A stretch of 64,000 nucleotides of DNA, from contig NW_019091582.1 of NCBI RefSeq assembly GCF_001949145.1, positions 381,206 to 445,205 of the forward strand, in the 5' to 3' direction. The translations under genes and the position numbers were made by a program. This document shows positions 10,896-22,900 of this stretch, piece after piece (position 1 is the first letter of the stretch; each line of letters begins with the position of its first letter). The DNA is from Acanthaster planci. Lineage: Eukaryota; Echinodermata; Asteroidea; Valvatida; Acanthasteridae. The notes beneath the pieces were generated by a model. The model was not told the DNA's origin. It did no database searches and was given only the letters and a program-made list of their open reading frames with translations.

Positions 10896-11244
10896 AATTG
10901 GGAGTGAAGGGGAATCCCAGCTGTTTTGGTAATTCTCGAAACAGCCGACTCATACATGAGGAAGTACACAAGGCGCGACGTCCACTGCTGGCCGGTTTCT
11001 CTACAGGCCAGCCCCTTTCTGGCCGGTAGCTTTTAATCCCCCTTCAACCGGCCGGGGCTACCGGCCGAACCTGCGCTTAAGGGCCCTCCTGCCTGGAGAT
11101 TCTTTGTGTTTCTGCTTTCTAGTAGGAGTCAACTGCTGACGAACACCACAATGGGATTTCTTTAATTGGCTTAATCCTACCCAGTCAAACAATGGGACTT
11201 AGTGACCTGTCACGGACATGGGCCTGGCATCTATTTCCGGTGGA

Positions 11245-11513
11245 GTGTTATGGCTGAGTGGTCTTCCAGAAAATTTTCTTGATTTGAGCTGCTTTTTACA
11301 CTGTATGTGATCAAGAAATATCTCCATAGCCATTCAACTTCAATCATTGTTATTGTAATTCTATTTAATTTATATAATTTTATGTAGGTTTAAGTGCATT
11401 CTTAATTTATTGTATTTTTGATTAATTTAGTGTATTTTTAAATATTTGTAATGCCCATTACAACATTTCTATGGTTTCTGTGCAATATAAATGCATTATT
11501 ATTATTATTATCT
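11245..11513 (+). mobile_element. Retroposon 3' tail (SINE/LINE remnant)
   Basis: The segment ends GTGCAATATAAATGC followed by (ATT) repeats at 11498-11512. This is the same kind of 3' end as the SINE at 4349 and the LINE at 47331. A box-A-like TGGCTGAGTGG lies at 11251, but no B box follows, so the body is too decayed to classify. Confidence 0.4.
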
Positions 11514-11768
11514 TCAACAGATTTCGAAATTTACTTTTAAGATTAGAGCTGCTGAAATTCCAAATATTATTTCAATTCATGGTCAAAAAGAAAAACACCA
11601 CACAATCTGAAATAAAACCTGTACTAAGTTATTTCTTTAAACACCACCTACCCTAAGAAATCTGAAATGACAAGAGAAATCAGCCACGTTTTGAAAATAT
11701 TCAAAGTACATGCAGTGACTTCACAGATTCCTCGCGCCTTCGTTGACAGTTCTATCCTCGTACACCTG

Positions 11769-11966
11769 TCAGAGTTTTTGGCAGCGTTCATTTACAGCCA
11801 GTACAGTTCTACATTTGTTCTCAGTGTACCAGTCTTTGAAGTCGGGAAACTGCATTCTTGCCTGTTGGAATATTGCCTGAAGAACTGTGCGATCGATCGT
11901 TGGGATCTTGCATTTCTTGTTACTGTCACGTGAGTTCCCCGAGTGGCTTCTCGTGGAAGAATTACT
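11769..11966 (-). pseudogene. Possible BEN-domain C-terminal fragment
   Basis: The last 65 codons of a minus-strand frame (11769-12158) read SHSGNSRDSNKKCKIPTIDR, then VLQAIFQQARMQFPDF, then a tail ending AVNERCQKL before a TGA. This resembles the second half of a BEN domain: a small Ser/Gly/Lys loop, a P.LD-like turn, a helix with the pattern aIf..a..qFPdf, and a final helix ending in N.rC..l. BEN domains bind DNA or chromatin and also occur in mobile elements and DNA viruses. The first half of the domain is not visible in the upstream part of the frame, which looks non-coding. A missing exon or truncation is likely. Recognition is from memory of the family and a profile search could overturn it. 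Confidence 0.4.
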
Positions 11967-12714
11967 CTTCCGGTTATCTTGTGTGTTTTTTATTTGTTTT
12001 GTAAAAGGGAGAGGACTACGGAAAACAAGCCCTCGTAGCAATGGTGGAGCTACAAACCCACAGGGCATGTCGAGTGCATTTGTGACCATGTACTGTGCAT
12101 GAACTCCTCGCAGCGCTGCAGTTAGCGTGCAATGTAAGCGCGTGCAAGCTGGTTTCATTTTGCCATTCGCAACCCATTAAAACAAACAAATGCCGCATGT
12201 CGATTTCATTCTCGCATTTGAGACTGTGGTGAGGCGGATTTGCAAATAATGGCCGCCCGTAAGGCACGGGGGAAAAAAAAGAGTTTATAGAATCACAGTA
12301 ATGTTGCCTTAACTAAAAAGGTTTTCTCATAAGATCCTTAAACTTTCATAAAATCGACGGATCAAGACCGTGAACCAGGAGAGTCATGAGTTATCATGAA
12401 ACCTGTGCATGTACTTTGACCTATTCCTTCATGCTTTCATTCAAGGTCTCTGTACAACAAAGATACATGTACCACTCCAAGCAAGAAATTTAGCTTGTTA
12501 ACGGAGTTGACACTAATCCGCTTAAATGCTCATTATTTATCAGTGGAGGGCCTGGGAAGTAAGCCCTCAATTCAGCAACTTTGAAATGCCGACGGGCCAG
12601 ACCAGCCCGTACAGGCCGTGAAAGGCAGTAATACATGTCGAGGATTATACCGGCCACAAAAGGGGCAAGCAGTCTCGGCCTGTAGAGATACCGGCCGGCA
12701 GTGGACGCCACGCC

Positions 12715-15569
12715 TAACAGAGCGTTGCCAATTATATGAATATTCAGATATTCAACCGATTATCAAATATTTGATCATCTATTTTTGAAACTGAATGATT
12801 CAAAGATGAAAAACAATTAAATAAAAGGGAAAAAAAGGCAATTACAGTATTCTGTTTAAAATTGAATTCTAGAACTATATTTCAATAATTTTATCCAATG
12901 AGTAAATTACATGTGCTCAATAATGAGACAAAAAATGACTTCCCCTTCAAGACTTTTTTTAAGCTTTCTGGGAAAAAAAAAATACTTGATAGAACAAAAA
13001 ATGGCAGGGTGAATATTCAGTTATTTAACTTGACTCAGCCTAGTAGATAATGCACGGTCAATCCAGTAAAGATAAAACCGTACCACGGTGCTGTTTTGTT
13101 TGAGGAAGATGCGACAGCAGAGTGTAAAGCGTGGCATCCAAGGACCAAAGTCCAAGGCAGAACACACACTCTCTCCCGTGCCAATTTCTCCCATCATCAC
13201 GCTTTTCTTTTCTTCCCCGCACGCCAAGCCGTTTGGGTTTTTCCCCTGTCCTGCCTTCCAATCATTCTGCAACCAATTTTTTTCTTCCCTCCTCGGCAGG
13301 TCTGCCCAAAACTGTGAACTGAATCCCCAATGACACGCCTGCCGGCACGTAAGGCAATATGCAGCCCTGCCATCCCTCTACCTACAGGTACATGTACAGG
13401 AGCCGGTATAAAGGACATGTGACTGGAACAACAAAACTCTACATGTACCATAGACGGGGAATTAATTGACACTGCACAGATGTATAGGTACATGCAGCCC
13501 CATTTCACAAAGACCAGCCTGTGAGATGAACTGCAAGTCTGGCTGGGATACAGACACGCATGAGTAGGGACGTGTACAATCAACTAAATACTGTTGACAT
13601 TTTCCACACAGATCCGGGTCACTGCTGGGTGAAGCACTTGTTAGCGACAATTCCCAACTCATGCATGTCTGTGCCAAAGCGGGTATCTCTGAGAGCATGT
13701 TGGTTATTTTTTTATTTCGGGCCAATTTGAAGATACCCGTATTATGCTACAGTGTTAGCTTAACAATTAAATGTTCCCCCGACGGTGTGAAATCAGGTTG
13801 ACAGATATGTGTACAACACTACAAAGTTCTACAGATTCTTTGGCACAACCCTGCATTGCTACTGGAGTAGAGAAATGATCAACCAACTAGCCAGCTCAAT
13901 GATCTTATGAACTAAAACATTGTAGGCACTGCATTGGATTTCAACAGCTCTCCTGTAGCCAATTGGCAAGACACTATAAGAGCTCCGGGCACATTGAGGC
14001 TGGTGTCACACAACTCATAGCTCCATGTACCAACGCAAACAAGGTGCCAAGCTGTTTGTTTACAAGTGTCAGTGTGTCTTCAGCACTGAGCAACACATGT
14101 CCCCACAGAGACACTGTACACACCAGTTTCAGGTCAGAGCACTTTTATCTTTATCAAAGCTCCACAACCGGCTGCCAGACCAGACAGGTACCAGTAATGA
14201 CACAACCACCTGCTGGGAGCAGGTTAATTGCTAGGGGGTTACTCCTATAGCTCCCAAGATCAACAGAAAGGGCTAGACTTGCCAAGGTCAAGTGCTCAGT
14301 CAACCCAAGCAGGACAAGCAAGCTGATGGGCCCCCAATCCAAACACAAAACACACCTCGGCTGTCCTAGGACTCACACATTTTTGCAGCGGTTAAAAAAA
14401 AATTCACTTGAAGAGACAAACAAAACGTGTGAGTTCACTTCCTGAACTGTTTATTCCTATAAATGACTCGTGTCATTTTTTATCTGGCACCAAACGTTCG
14501 TGCTACCAACATTAAGTGGAAAAAGTAAAGACATTTTGTTCATTATGTTTTGAAGGAATGGAGAAAGACTGGGAGAGGGGGGGTGGGTGGGAGATCCTGA
14601 GTGAACAATTCCTGCCGGCAGATCTCCTGCTTGTAAACATCGCTTGACTGACAACAAACATGTTTACTCCAGTGACATGCGGTGCAATCCAATCCTAGCA
14701 GTATCTATCAATGTTAACGTGTCTCATTGCTTGGCACCCACCACAGCTGCCTGGCAAAGTAAATGACAATCAATTATTTTGTGAACCGAGAGACACAGGG
14801 GGGGCTTGATAAGAAGCATAGCTGAGGGTCACTGCAGGTGAGTATACATCAAAACAGTGATAATTTTGAAGTCAAATTCTCAGCAAGCCGGGCTGCTGGT
14901 GTGGTCTAAATTCCACATTACTAATCTCCCTTTCTTTTTGGGGGGTTGGAGTGGGGTGAGATGAGGGGAGGTTGTGAGGGCAGGCACATAACATCTTTAG
15001 GTTGGGCAGTTACAGAACACACTGTTGTGTAACCATGAGGGGTGCGAGAGTTACGTGAAGGTACGTGGAAATGAAACACAGCTCAAGCACCTGCACAATG
15101 TGACCTCCTTAAAAGCGCCACCTGGACTGAGCTAGGGGCAAGGTTTCAAAACCTCTTGCGGAGTGAACAGAAACATCGGCAAATTACTTCGGACACTAGC
15201 GGTCTGAAATGAGGATGAAGTCGCACATGAAGGCATCTATGATCCAATCTTAGGAAATGTCTCAAAAGGTCGGAACGTTGCCCACTGCAGGGCGTGAAAT
15301 TAGGCCCCACAAGTTCTCAGACAAAACATACTAGCAGGACCAACTTTATTATGCTATTTCAAGCTTTCGATCAGACAAACACCAAGGTCACACAAGAATA
15401 CTCTCGCAGCTTCGGTGCTGTCACCTAAAAAGAAAACAGAGTAGTACTCGAATCCATCGCAAGTCCCTGTAAGTCCAGCACAAGTCATTAGGTCTTAAGT
15501 CAATTCACAAGCTATGCAAATGAACTGTGACGAAAGCATTCTTTTGTCGTTGTTCACCCTGTTACTTAT
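12715..15569. other. Gene-free stretch
   Basis: AT-rich and unremarkable apart from ACATGTAC words (13388, 13441) and a G run near 14577. Short overlapping frames at 13021-13583 on both strands lack recognisable motifs. Part of the mir-100 to let-7 interval. Confidence 0.5.
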
Positions 15570-15903
15570 GACTGGCCTTCTGAAGGGACTTGTGACTGGC
15601 CTTAAGAGGGGACTTGGGATAAGCCTTGTGAGGGGACTTGTGACTGGCCTTGTGAGGGGACTTGTGACTGGCCCTGTGAGGGGACTTGGGATGGGCCTTG
15701 TGAGGGGACTTGTGACTGGCCTTGTGAGGGGNACTTGTGACTGGCCCTGTGAGGGGACTTGTGACTGGCCTTGTGAGGGGACTTGTGACTGGCCTTGTGA
15801 GGGGACTTGTGACTGGCCTTGTGAGGGGACTTGTGACTGGCCCTGTGAGGGGACTTGTGACTGGCCTTGTAACTGGCCTTGTGAGGGGACTTGGGATGGG
15901 CTC
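15570..15903. repeat. 24-bp minisatellite containing one N
   Basis: About 13-14 units of GACTTGTGACTGGCCTTGTGAGGG, with variants CTGGCCCTG and TTGGGATGGGCC. Because 24 is a multiple of three, open frames run through on both strands (8-residue period, GLVTGLVR on plus and SQVPSQGQ on minus). They are not evidence of a gene. The N at 15732 sits between GGGG and ACTTG, where neighbouring units have no base, so it is a surplus position, probably an assembly or consensus artefact. Real copy number may differ from that shown. Confidence 0.92.
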
Positions 15904-18900
15904 AATGACAACACAGAGTAACAATCCAGAGGTGGAGGTGACAAACAAGCAGGCTGCATGCATAAGGAATTGTGAAGACTGGAGAACCCGTGCTAGGGCT
16001 CGGCGGTGGTCAACCCAGTCAGTGAGTGAGACATTCTGCCCGTCTACATCTGCATTTACATGGGCGGACAAACACCAAAAGTGGTCGGAAAATGTCCAGT
16101 TTCTGACCATAATGCCATACTCTGCCACTGGAACATTTCTTTGAGAAATACAGTGTGCATTGATATGGATAATGTACCTACGAGTAAGCCCTTACCCAAG
16201 TGCGGGGCACTTTGTTTTGAAACTAAAGTGGACACCACGTTGTGGGGTACAAATGTGTCCCCATGACTTTTTTGGTCGCAGCAACGTCTATGTTTCAAGA
16301 AGTTTGCTGTGCCCCAGACAAAGGAATGAGTGCATGTGGCAATTGCCTGTACCTGGCCAAACATGTGGACCACCGCTCCCTTTCAGGGGTTTGGTTTGCT
16401 CGGATCACGCAGTGCTCTCATTGGAACGCCATTCAGCACTGAAAGCTTTGGTGACAGACCCTTACCAACTTTCACTGCAGCGTACCGTGAATTATTAAAC
16501 CAATGAACATCCATTATTACTGCAGGTTTCCCATGTATTCACCCAAATGTAAAACGTGCTCTGCTTACATCCCTGTGCTTACCAAGTTATCTTTCTCTAA
16601 GCTCAGATGATCGGGCCATTCTCCAGCAGCGCCCTCTCTCCAGCGACGATGGCAGTCAGAAATTACACCATCCATAGATTCCTTCATAAAAAAAAAAAAT
16701 CATAGCACAATTGGAAGCAAAGCTTGTGTGTATTAACTGTCTGTAGAGGTCTGTATTTCTTGCAGTCACCTATGCGTTTACAACAGGGCAAGTATTTTGC
16801 ACAGTGAAGATCTGAAAGCAGTGGGTTCATTCAATTCCATGCTGGCAGTTCGAAAGCACTGAGCATATAGTGCTTGCAACATTTAACAGGGGACAAAAAG
16901 CCATTTCTGACCATTCCAGGGATGCCACTCAAGTTCTTGTCTGGGGACAGACAACAAGGCTGGAGAAGCCTCAACATGTACCGCACCTTGTTAAAGGCCT
17001 GAGATTTGCAAAACATATCAAATGAAAGCCTGAAATCAGGCTTTGGCCTGAAGACTGGCACACCCTTGCCATTCACTGTGCTTGCAGTATCTTGCATAGC
17101 TTGAAGACATACGGCACCATGCTAAATGCGTGGACTCAGAAGTTTTACTGTACCAGTGCCGTGCATGTACATGTACCGGGAGAACCCACACACTCAGACC
17201 TGGCCAAAGGTATTAAACATCAAGGGCTTAAGATACCGTGCCCTCTGGACCACTGGACCCTGCGGTCCTGAAAGGATAAAATAATCTACATTTAATTTTG
17301 GGGAACATTTAGTGAGACTTGCACATGCTTCAGTTACTCATAGAAGAACACAGTAGGAAAACTCTTCCTGTGAGAAAACTCAAACTGTTTGCATTGTACA
17401 TGTATCCGTAGAGAGACAGGTGACCAAATTACAGAGGTGACTCTGTTCTGTAAATTACCAGCAAGTAAATTTGAGGACACAAAGTGAAAACTGGAAAATA
17501 AACAGCATTAACATATGGTCCCTTTTTGAAAAAATGTCCGACACTTATATTGCAACTTCTTAATCCAAACTGCAGGAGTGCATTTTTCTCAAGTTTGTTA
17601 CCAGTGAGGTGAAATTCAGTACAGGTACACGTACAGTACCTCAGCTATGCCAACTTTTTCAGCTCAACCTTATCCAACCTGTTTTCTCACAGTATTGAAC
17701 TTTTGAGTTTAAACTCTCAACAACCTCATCCAACTGTAATGAACTAATTTAGTCCTCACACTACTCGTAGCAAAGTCCGGCTTTCTTCAAGAAGAAAATA
17801 AAAGCGTTTCAAATGAGCAACAGTGTGTTTTCAGATTGCCTTTGGTTAATTACCACTTTTCTGGCAACGGGGCAATACCAATCACGACTCTATTCTCCAA
17901 CGTGAAAAACCAGCCTCTGATGCATGGTTTTCAAATTATGGTGAAAAGCGGATTTTTCGAGAAGTTCAGAGTCGGCAACAAGATACTCAATGACAAAATA
18001 ACAGGTTGATAACAATTTATGAGCGTGTTATTCCGATGGAGACAGGTGCATGCAGGATCCGTGAAAAATCACCACAATGTCAAAGTGTCAAGCATTTCAA
18101 AAATCACCCAATATGAATAGCTATTGAAAACCTTAGTCAAGAGCACACGGTATCAGTCCTGTGATATCACTGCACCAGAAATGTTTCCATATCAAGAAAA
18201 CACTTTTTTCAATTGACCACCAGGAAAAGCGACCGTAGGAAAAGCTCCTCTTTCTTGAGGGAATTAAGAAAAATCCAGGAAACAACCAGCTGCGGGGGTT
18301 GCAACAATTACAAGAACACTGGTGAGTTTTCCAGGCGTTGTGTCAAAAGCGCATTATCGTACATGTATGCCCCCCAAAAAATGAGCAACTAAAACTGAAT
18401 GCTTAAACCACTTAAAAAAAAACTATACTCAAATTACAGCACAAGAAAATGCAATAATCAACTGACTTACTTTAGATTTCCTTTTCACAAAAAACCTTGA
18501 ACTCGTGTTAAAAAAAAAAGAAAAAAAGATTTGTTGACTGCAGCATATGGTGTGCTTGGCTACAGTACGCACGCTGCAATGAACTGGTTATATTCTAATG
18601 CTGACTAGGTCTCTGTTTAGTCAATTAGCATTTATCACTTAGAGGTGCCATAGGGGGTAACCTTCTGTTAATACATGTAGCTACTGGTCCATGTAATAGA
18701 CCGATTGCAACTACTAAGTCGTGCGACCTTTAATGGTTATCAGACACCAGCAAACATGGCGTCCTCCCATAGCTAAGGGTGTCATACATGTACAGATAGG
18801 CCTACGTGTACATGTAAGTGTCGTTGACCAAGAATAAAGCGGACGGTTGGAAAAGTACTCAGACTAGTGATGTGCTGAGTAAGTATAGTGAAATTGACTT

Positions 18901-19824
18901 TAGTTTTTGGTAAACTACACCTCAGCGACGTTTTATGGGAGGATGCCAAGTTTGTTGTTTGATATTGACTGTACTGTAGGTCACATGACTCAGCAGGTGC
19001 AACCTGCCTATTCTTACTGCACTACTGACCATGATGGGAGCTTTTCAAAAGCTGGGTTTTTACATGGGTTGTCAAGTACATGCAGATCAGTTGCATAACT
19101 CAGATGTTTTCTGCCTTCTCTAATATCTGGCGATGTTCGCATTTACTGTGGCCACAAGGTAATCAATTTGAATATTGTTCAACACCAAAGATGTCCACTT
19201 GAAGCAAAATGTATCGGTCCCCTGTAGTTGGTTGCAGTCCAACTTGAGCAAGCTTGTGAATCTTGTCACACAAGCTCTCTGAAAAGTACTCAGTGTTGAA
19301 ACCCTAACCCCCCTGGGGTGTACATGTATGTGAAATCATATTGAAATTGGAGGATTTGAGACTTTTAGGGCTATCGGCTCCGAGCGGTACAAAAGAGGGC
19401 ATGTTTTTTGGTACTTTTTTGGTACCACATAGGTGCACGTTTGTAATGGAGATCGGTGGTGCGTTTGACGCGAAGCATGCTGAGTATGCGTATCAAATGT
19501 ATTCCTTAATGTTCGGTCTTTGTGTACATGCAGAATACGTGCAAGAACCGGCTTGGAGAACTTACAACCATCTGTCTTTCTTTTGCCGCTTGGGGGTGCA
19601 CTTCAACTTGGGGCAGATAGTACCGGTGCATGAGCGCAGGTGAATAATTGCTGATGTGAGGGCTAATTATTTTGCCCTTCAATGAATTCCAAGTACCATT
19701 TGCCGGAGTTGGGTTGTCCCCCGCCCCCCCCGCCAAACATTCAAGCTTATTCACCCAAGTTTACAGATCTACCTGTATCTGCAGTCCTCGGGAAGACACA
19801 ATCTTGGGCAGACATGATGTGAGG
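15904..19824. other. Gene-free stretch downstream of mir-100
   Basis: Lies between mir-100 and the minisatellite on the inferred primary transcript. Contains short poly-A runs (16687, 18410, 18510) and ACATGTAC words. The minus-strand frames at 15940-16373 have no recognisable domain. Confidence 0.5.
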
Positions 19825-19906
19825 TCCGGCCAGCCCCGGACCTGTGGATTCGAACCTGTGGCACAGACTCCAACACAAGTTCGGATCTACGGGTTTGGGC
19901 AGACCG
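19825..19906 (-). ncRNA. mir-100: mir-100 precursor hairpin
   Basis: The minus-strand mature 5' arm at 19874-19895 begins AACCCGTAGATCC and ends GAACTTGTG. All 22 bases match canonical miR-100 as I know it. The opposite arm at 19837-19858, read as CAGGTTCGAATCCACAGG, pairs with it across a loop of about 15 bases. Flanking bases (GGTCTGCCC with GGTCCGGGGC on the other side) extend the stem. mir-100 belongs to the mir-10/mir-99/mir-100 family, the oldest animal microRNA family. It is the first member of the cluster, 10.6 kb upstream of let-7. The short plus-strand open frame over it (19844-20029) is a shadow. The B-box-like GGATTCGAACC here is the star arm, not a tRNA. Confidence 0.96.
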
Positions 19907-22900
19907 GAAGTCTCGGTTGGTAGCCTGGATGGTCAAAGACGTGTGTGGAATGCCACGAAACCAGCCTGGTTCCATCCATCCTATCCCCTCGCCCCTCTAC
20001 TGGGAGGGGGGGGCAACAACATCCCTTGACTGGGGTGAACTGGACATTCCTAAACTCACTCTGCAAGTTACATTTAGTCGAGTGAAGTTATTATTAATTC
20101 ATTATTCTCAAAATTCAAAGGACAGAGGACAAAATGTACCACACCTGTGCACTGAAATCACCAGGAAAAACACAACAGAGCCTGCAGCAAATGCCAGGAA
20201 ACGAAAGAGTTGAAATTCAATCACTGAGTGGAACTCTTTTGAAAGTTGAATTTGTACAAATTCATTAAATGGGCTCCTTTAGGTGTGGACCAAACTGGGG
20301 GAAGATTTGGGACAACTGAAAAATCACAGAAACAAGTTGTTCTAGTGCTTCCTCGTATTAAAAGGCCAAACAAACAAAACTTCTGCTTCTGGTTTCCCAA
20401 CCAACCCTAATTTGTCGGCACGACCCTAAAATTTTCATCGGCAAGTTAGAAAAACAAATTTGGAAAAATTAACCCCCCCCAAAAAAAATTAAAATAGATC
20501 CTGGTGTCTTTTCTGTTTCAACAAAACCCCTTTCAACCTTTCCTTTTATTGAAATGCTCGGTTTTCCATGCAGCTGAAGGCTGAAAAAACTTCAATACTG
20601 CGAGAGGATTTCTGCAATTTAATTCACAGAACTTGGTTTCTTGTCTGTGTATGTATTTTTCTGTGTTCGGCAGTTTAATTGGAGGTTGTTTTGCTAGTAC
20701 TTGAAGCGAGCATGTTTCAACAACATTTCCTGCCACCGCACATGGTTTATCGCCCGCCTGTCTGGATGCATCACGCATGCTTACCACACGATACATGGAC
20801 ATTGTTGGCCACTTTGCCGTCGTGATTACATGACTAGCACTGTGTACATGTAAATTGTCCATAATTCTTGTGAACTGTAATCAGAAGCAGAACTTGGGGG
20901 GACCTACAAGTACACTGAAGAAAGGAAATCCAGTCGGTATAGAGTATCGAAGTGTGACATCACTGTGAACCAGAAAGAGCAGTGCAAACGAAGGTACACG
21001 CACGCACGCATGTTGGTTCACACGCTGGTTCTCACGCTAATGCCTTTACACACTAACTGTGCATGTGACGAATTCACTTTGGCACTCTATACTTCAATAA
21101 TTTATCATAATTTATCATTTTCCCCTTCACCGCCTCTTTATCCACCCAACTTTCCAGCCAGGAAGATTTCTATGGATTTCCAGGAAGTCTGGAAAAAGTC
21201 AGGCCTCACCCAGCAAACTGATTTATCTGTATTTCTGTTTTCATGAAACTGGTGACCTTATCATCTTATTGAGAGCTAATCAAAAACTAGATACATTATA
21301 TATATGCACATAATCATACAAGCAGATGAACATCATAAGCGACAATCAATGAGCAAACAATAACACGCAAGTGTCACCGCCTGCCAGTTTTGCTACTACT
21401 CATTTTATAACCAGTCCTGGTTTTGCTCGTAGCCTAGAACTCTCTGACAACAGACATCGCGTCCTTGATGAGATGAAGCTAAGGCTGTGTGCACATGGCC
21501 CAGACAGCAAATTAACATCCTGATTTACTGATTGCTGCGTCCGCCGCTGGGCCAGATTTCAAATTGGCCAGCTTGTCTCTGCTCAGCACCATACAGGCCC
21601 ACAAAACAACAACAGCCAAGCAATCAATTTTCGGGATTTGAATCCCACCTGAGGTGACGATTGAAATCACATGTGCAGACTGAGCACAAAGCAACCACAG
21701 CAAAGCTCTGTATCTGCCTGGCCAAAGAACATTATTGAACTAAAAAACTCCACCTTCATCGTTTGTTGGCTTTTGTTATCTGCAGAAAGGAGACCCGTCT
21801 CAATCCAACGTTGAGTTTAAAAAGTGAGAGAGGAACGACGGCTAGAAACGATGGGCTGAGAAGGATTCGGGGGGGGACGGGGAGGAGGGGCACAGCAGGA
21901 CGACAGGTGTTGGTGGGGTCCAATTGCTTTCGCTGTCTTCTTTTTGGAATTGCAAAAGATAAAATTAGACACAGCATCATCAAGTTCTGATGTGCCGGCA
22001 AGGTCACACCAGCAGTCACATGTCAAATGCCTTTAGTTCTGCAGAGTGCACTTAAAAGTGCACCCTGTTTGGGTTTGCGGCTGTTGGGACATTTCTTGTC
22101 AGCAACTGGTTTGCCTGCGTGGTCACTTGTCCTGCCCAGGACATTTACTCTGCCCAGACAAACAGACAGGGAAAAATATGCGCCAACTGGCTATCATTTC
22201 ATCCACTGTAAATCCTTTTTTCTAATTCATTGTTCTCTTCTCCCGTACTGGCAATCTCATTACAGTGGGGCGGGCAGCCTTCCCTTCATTTGAAGAAGGT
22301 CTGCTCCAGGAAGCTGATGTTTGACTGCGCCTTTGGCCCAAAATGTCCAGTCACACAGCACCTGTGCCAGTACATTCTGCTCTTACAAGAGATACCTTTA
22401 ATAATGACCCATATTGCAGTCCAGCTGAAGTTGGCACCTGGCATCATTAATAGCGCTCACTATTAAATGGGTGGGATTATGCTAATTCTGACCTCCCACT
22501 TTCACCAAGCTAGAGAAACACCTGTAAATGGGGCTGGTGTAACAAACATGTACATGTAGCAATGCAGGACGCATTAGGTCATTCATCCCCAGTGAGCCAT
22601 GTAATGAGTTTGGACAGAGTGTTGACACAGCAATTGACACTGAATGACCATTTGATGGATTTGGCCCTGGACAAGGGTCACTCTGGGGCTGATCAGCCAC
22701 TGCAGCATTAAAGAGGCAACAACTGGTTGCATTTCTTTTGACTAAAATCCAATTATCTAATCTACACCTACCGTGCACAGTTTTCATGCCGAGCCCATTC
22801 CTGCTTAATTGTTCAAAAATCCATGCACCAGTAGATGTGGTAAATGTACATCTCAGCCTTTAATTAATGTGAGTGGCTTCATCAGCCTGGTGTACACCTC

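Larger units (their letters stand above)
10972..12714. mobile_element. Inverted repeat pair enclosing a possible DNA-transposon relic
   Basis: Left arm 10972-11040 (GGCGCGACGTCCACTGC, GGCCGGTTTCTCTACAGG, GGCCGGTA...) matches the reverse complement of right arm 12640-12714 (GGCGTGGCGTCCACTGC, GGCCGGTATCTCTACAGG, GGCCGGTATAATCC) over about 70 bases. The arms are 1.74 kb apart and enclose a retroposon tail (to 11512) and a possible BEN-domain frame (11769-11966, minus). No matching target-site duplication is visible outside the arms. The right copy extends further inward than the left. They may therefore be terminal inverted repeats of one element or two independent copies of a repeat in opposite directions. 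It sits between mir-100 and let-7. Confidence 0.45.
8128..19906 (-). ncRNA. Inferred shared primary transcript mir-100/let-7/mir-125
   Basis: Three conserved hairpins lie on one strand in the ancestral order mir-100, let-7, mir-125. In most bilaterians studied these come from one long RNA polymerase II transcript, so a common minus-strand transcript covering at least this span is inferred. Spacing is uneven, about 10.6 kb then 1 kb. Transcription start, exons and polyadenylation site cannot be located from sequence. The start would lie above 19.9 kb. Separate promoters for mir-100 and let-7/mir-125 are possible given the long gap. Confidence 0.5.

Noticed and set aside
12241-12275. GTAAGGCACGGGGG, resembling miR-124 seed text
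   Set aside because: The match stops after about ten bases and no hairpin partner is seen.
15562-16128. 188-codon minus-strand frame
   Set aside because: More than half is the 24-bp minisatellite, and the rest has no domain. It depends on how the N is read.
19844-19866. tRNA B-box-like GGATTCGAACC
   Set aside because: It is the star arm of the mir-100 hairpin. No A box or tRNA fold surrounds it.
21625-21665. GGGATTTGAATCCC as a tRNA/SINE B box
   Set aside because: The word is a palindrome, and neither strand has an A box or SINE core nearby.
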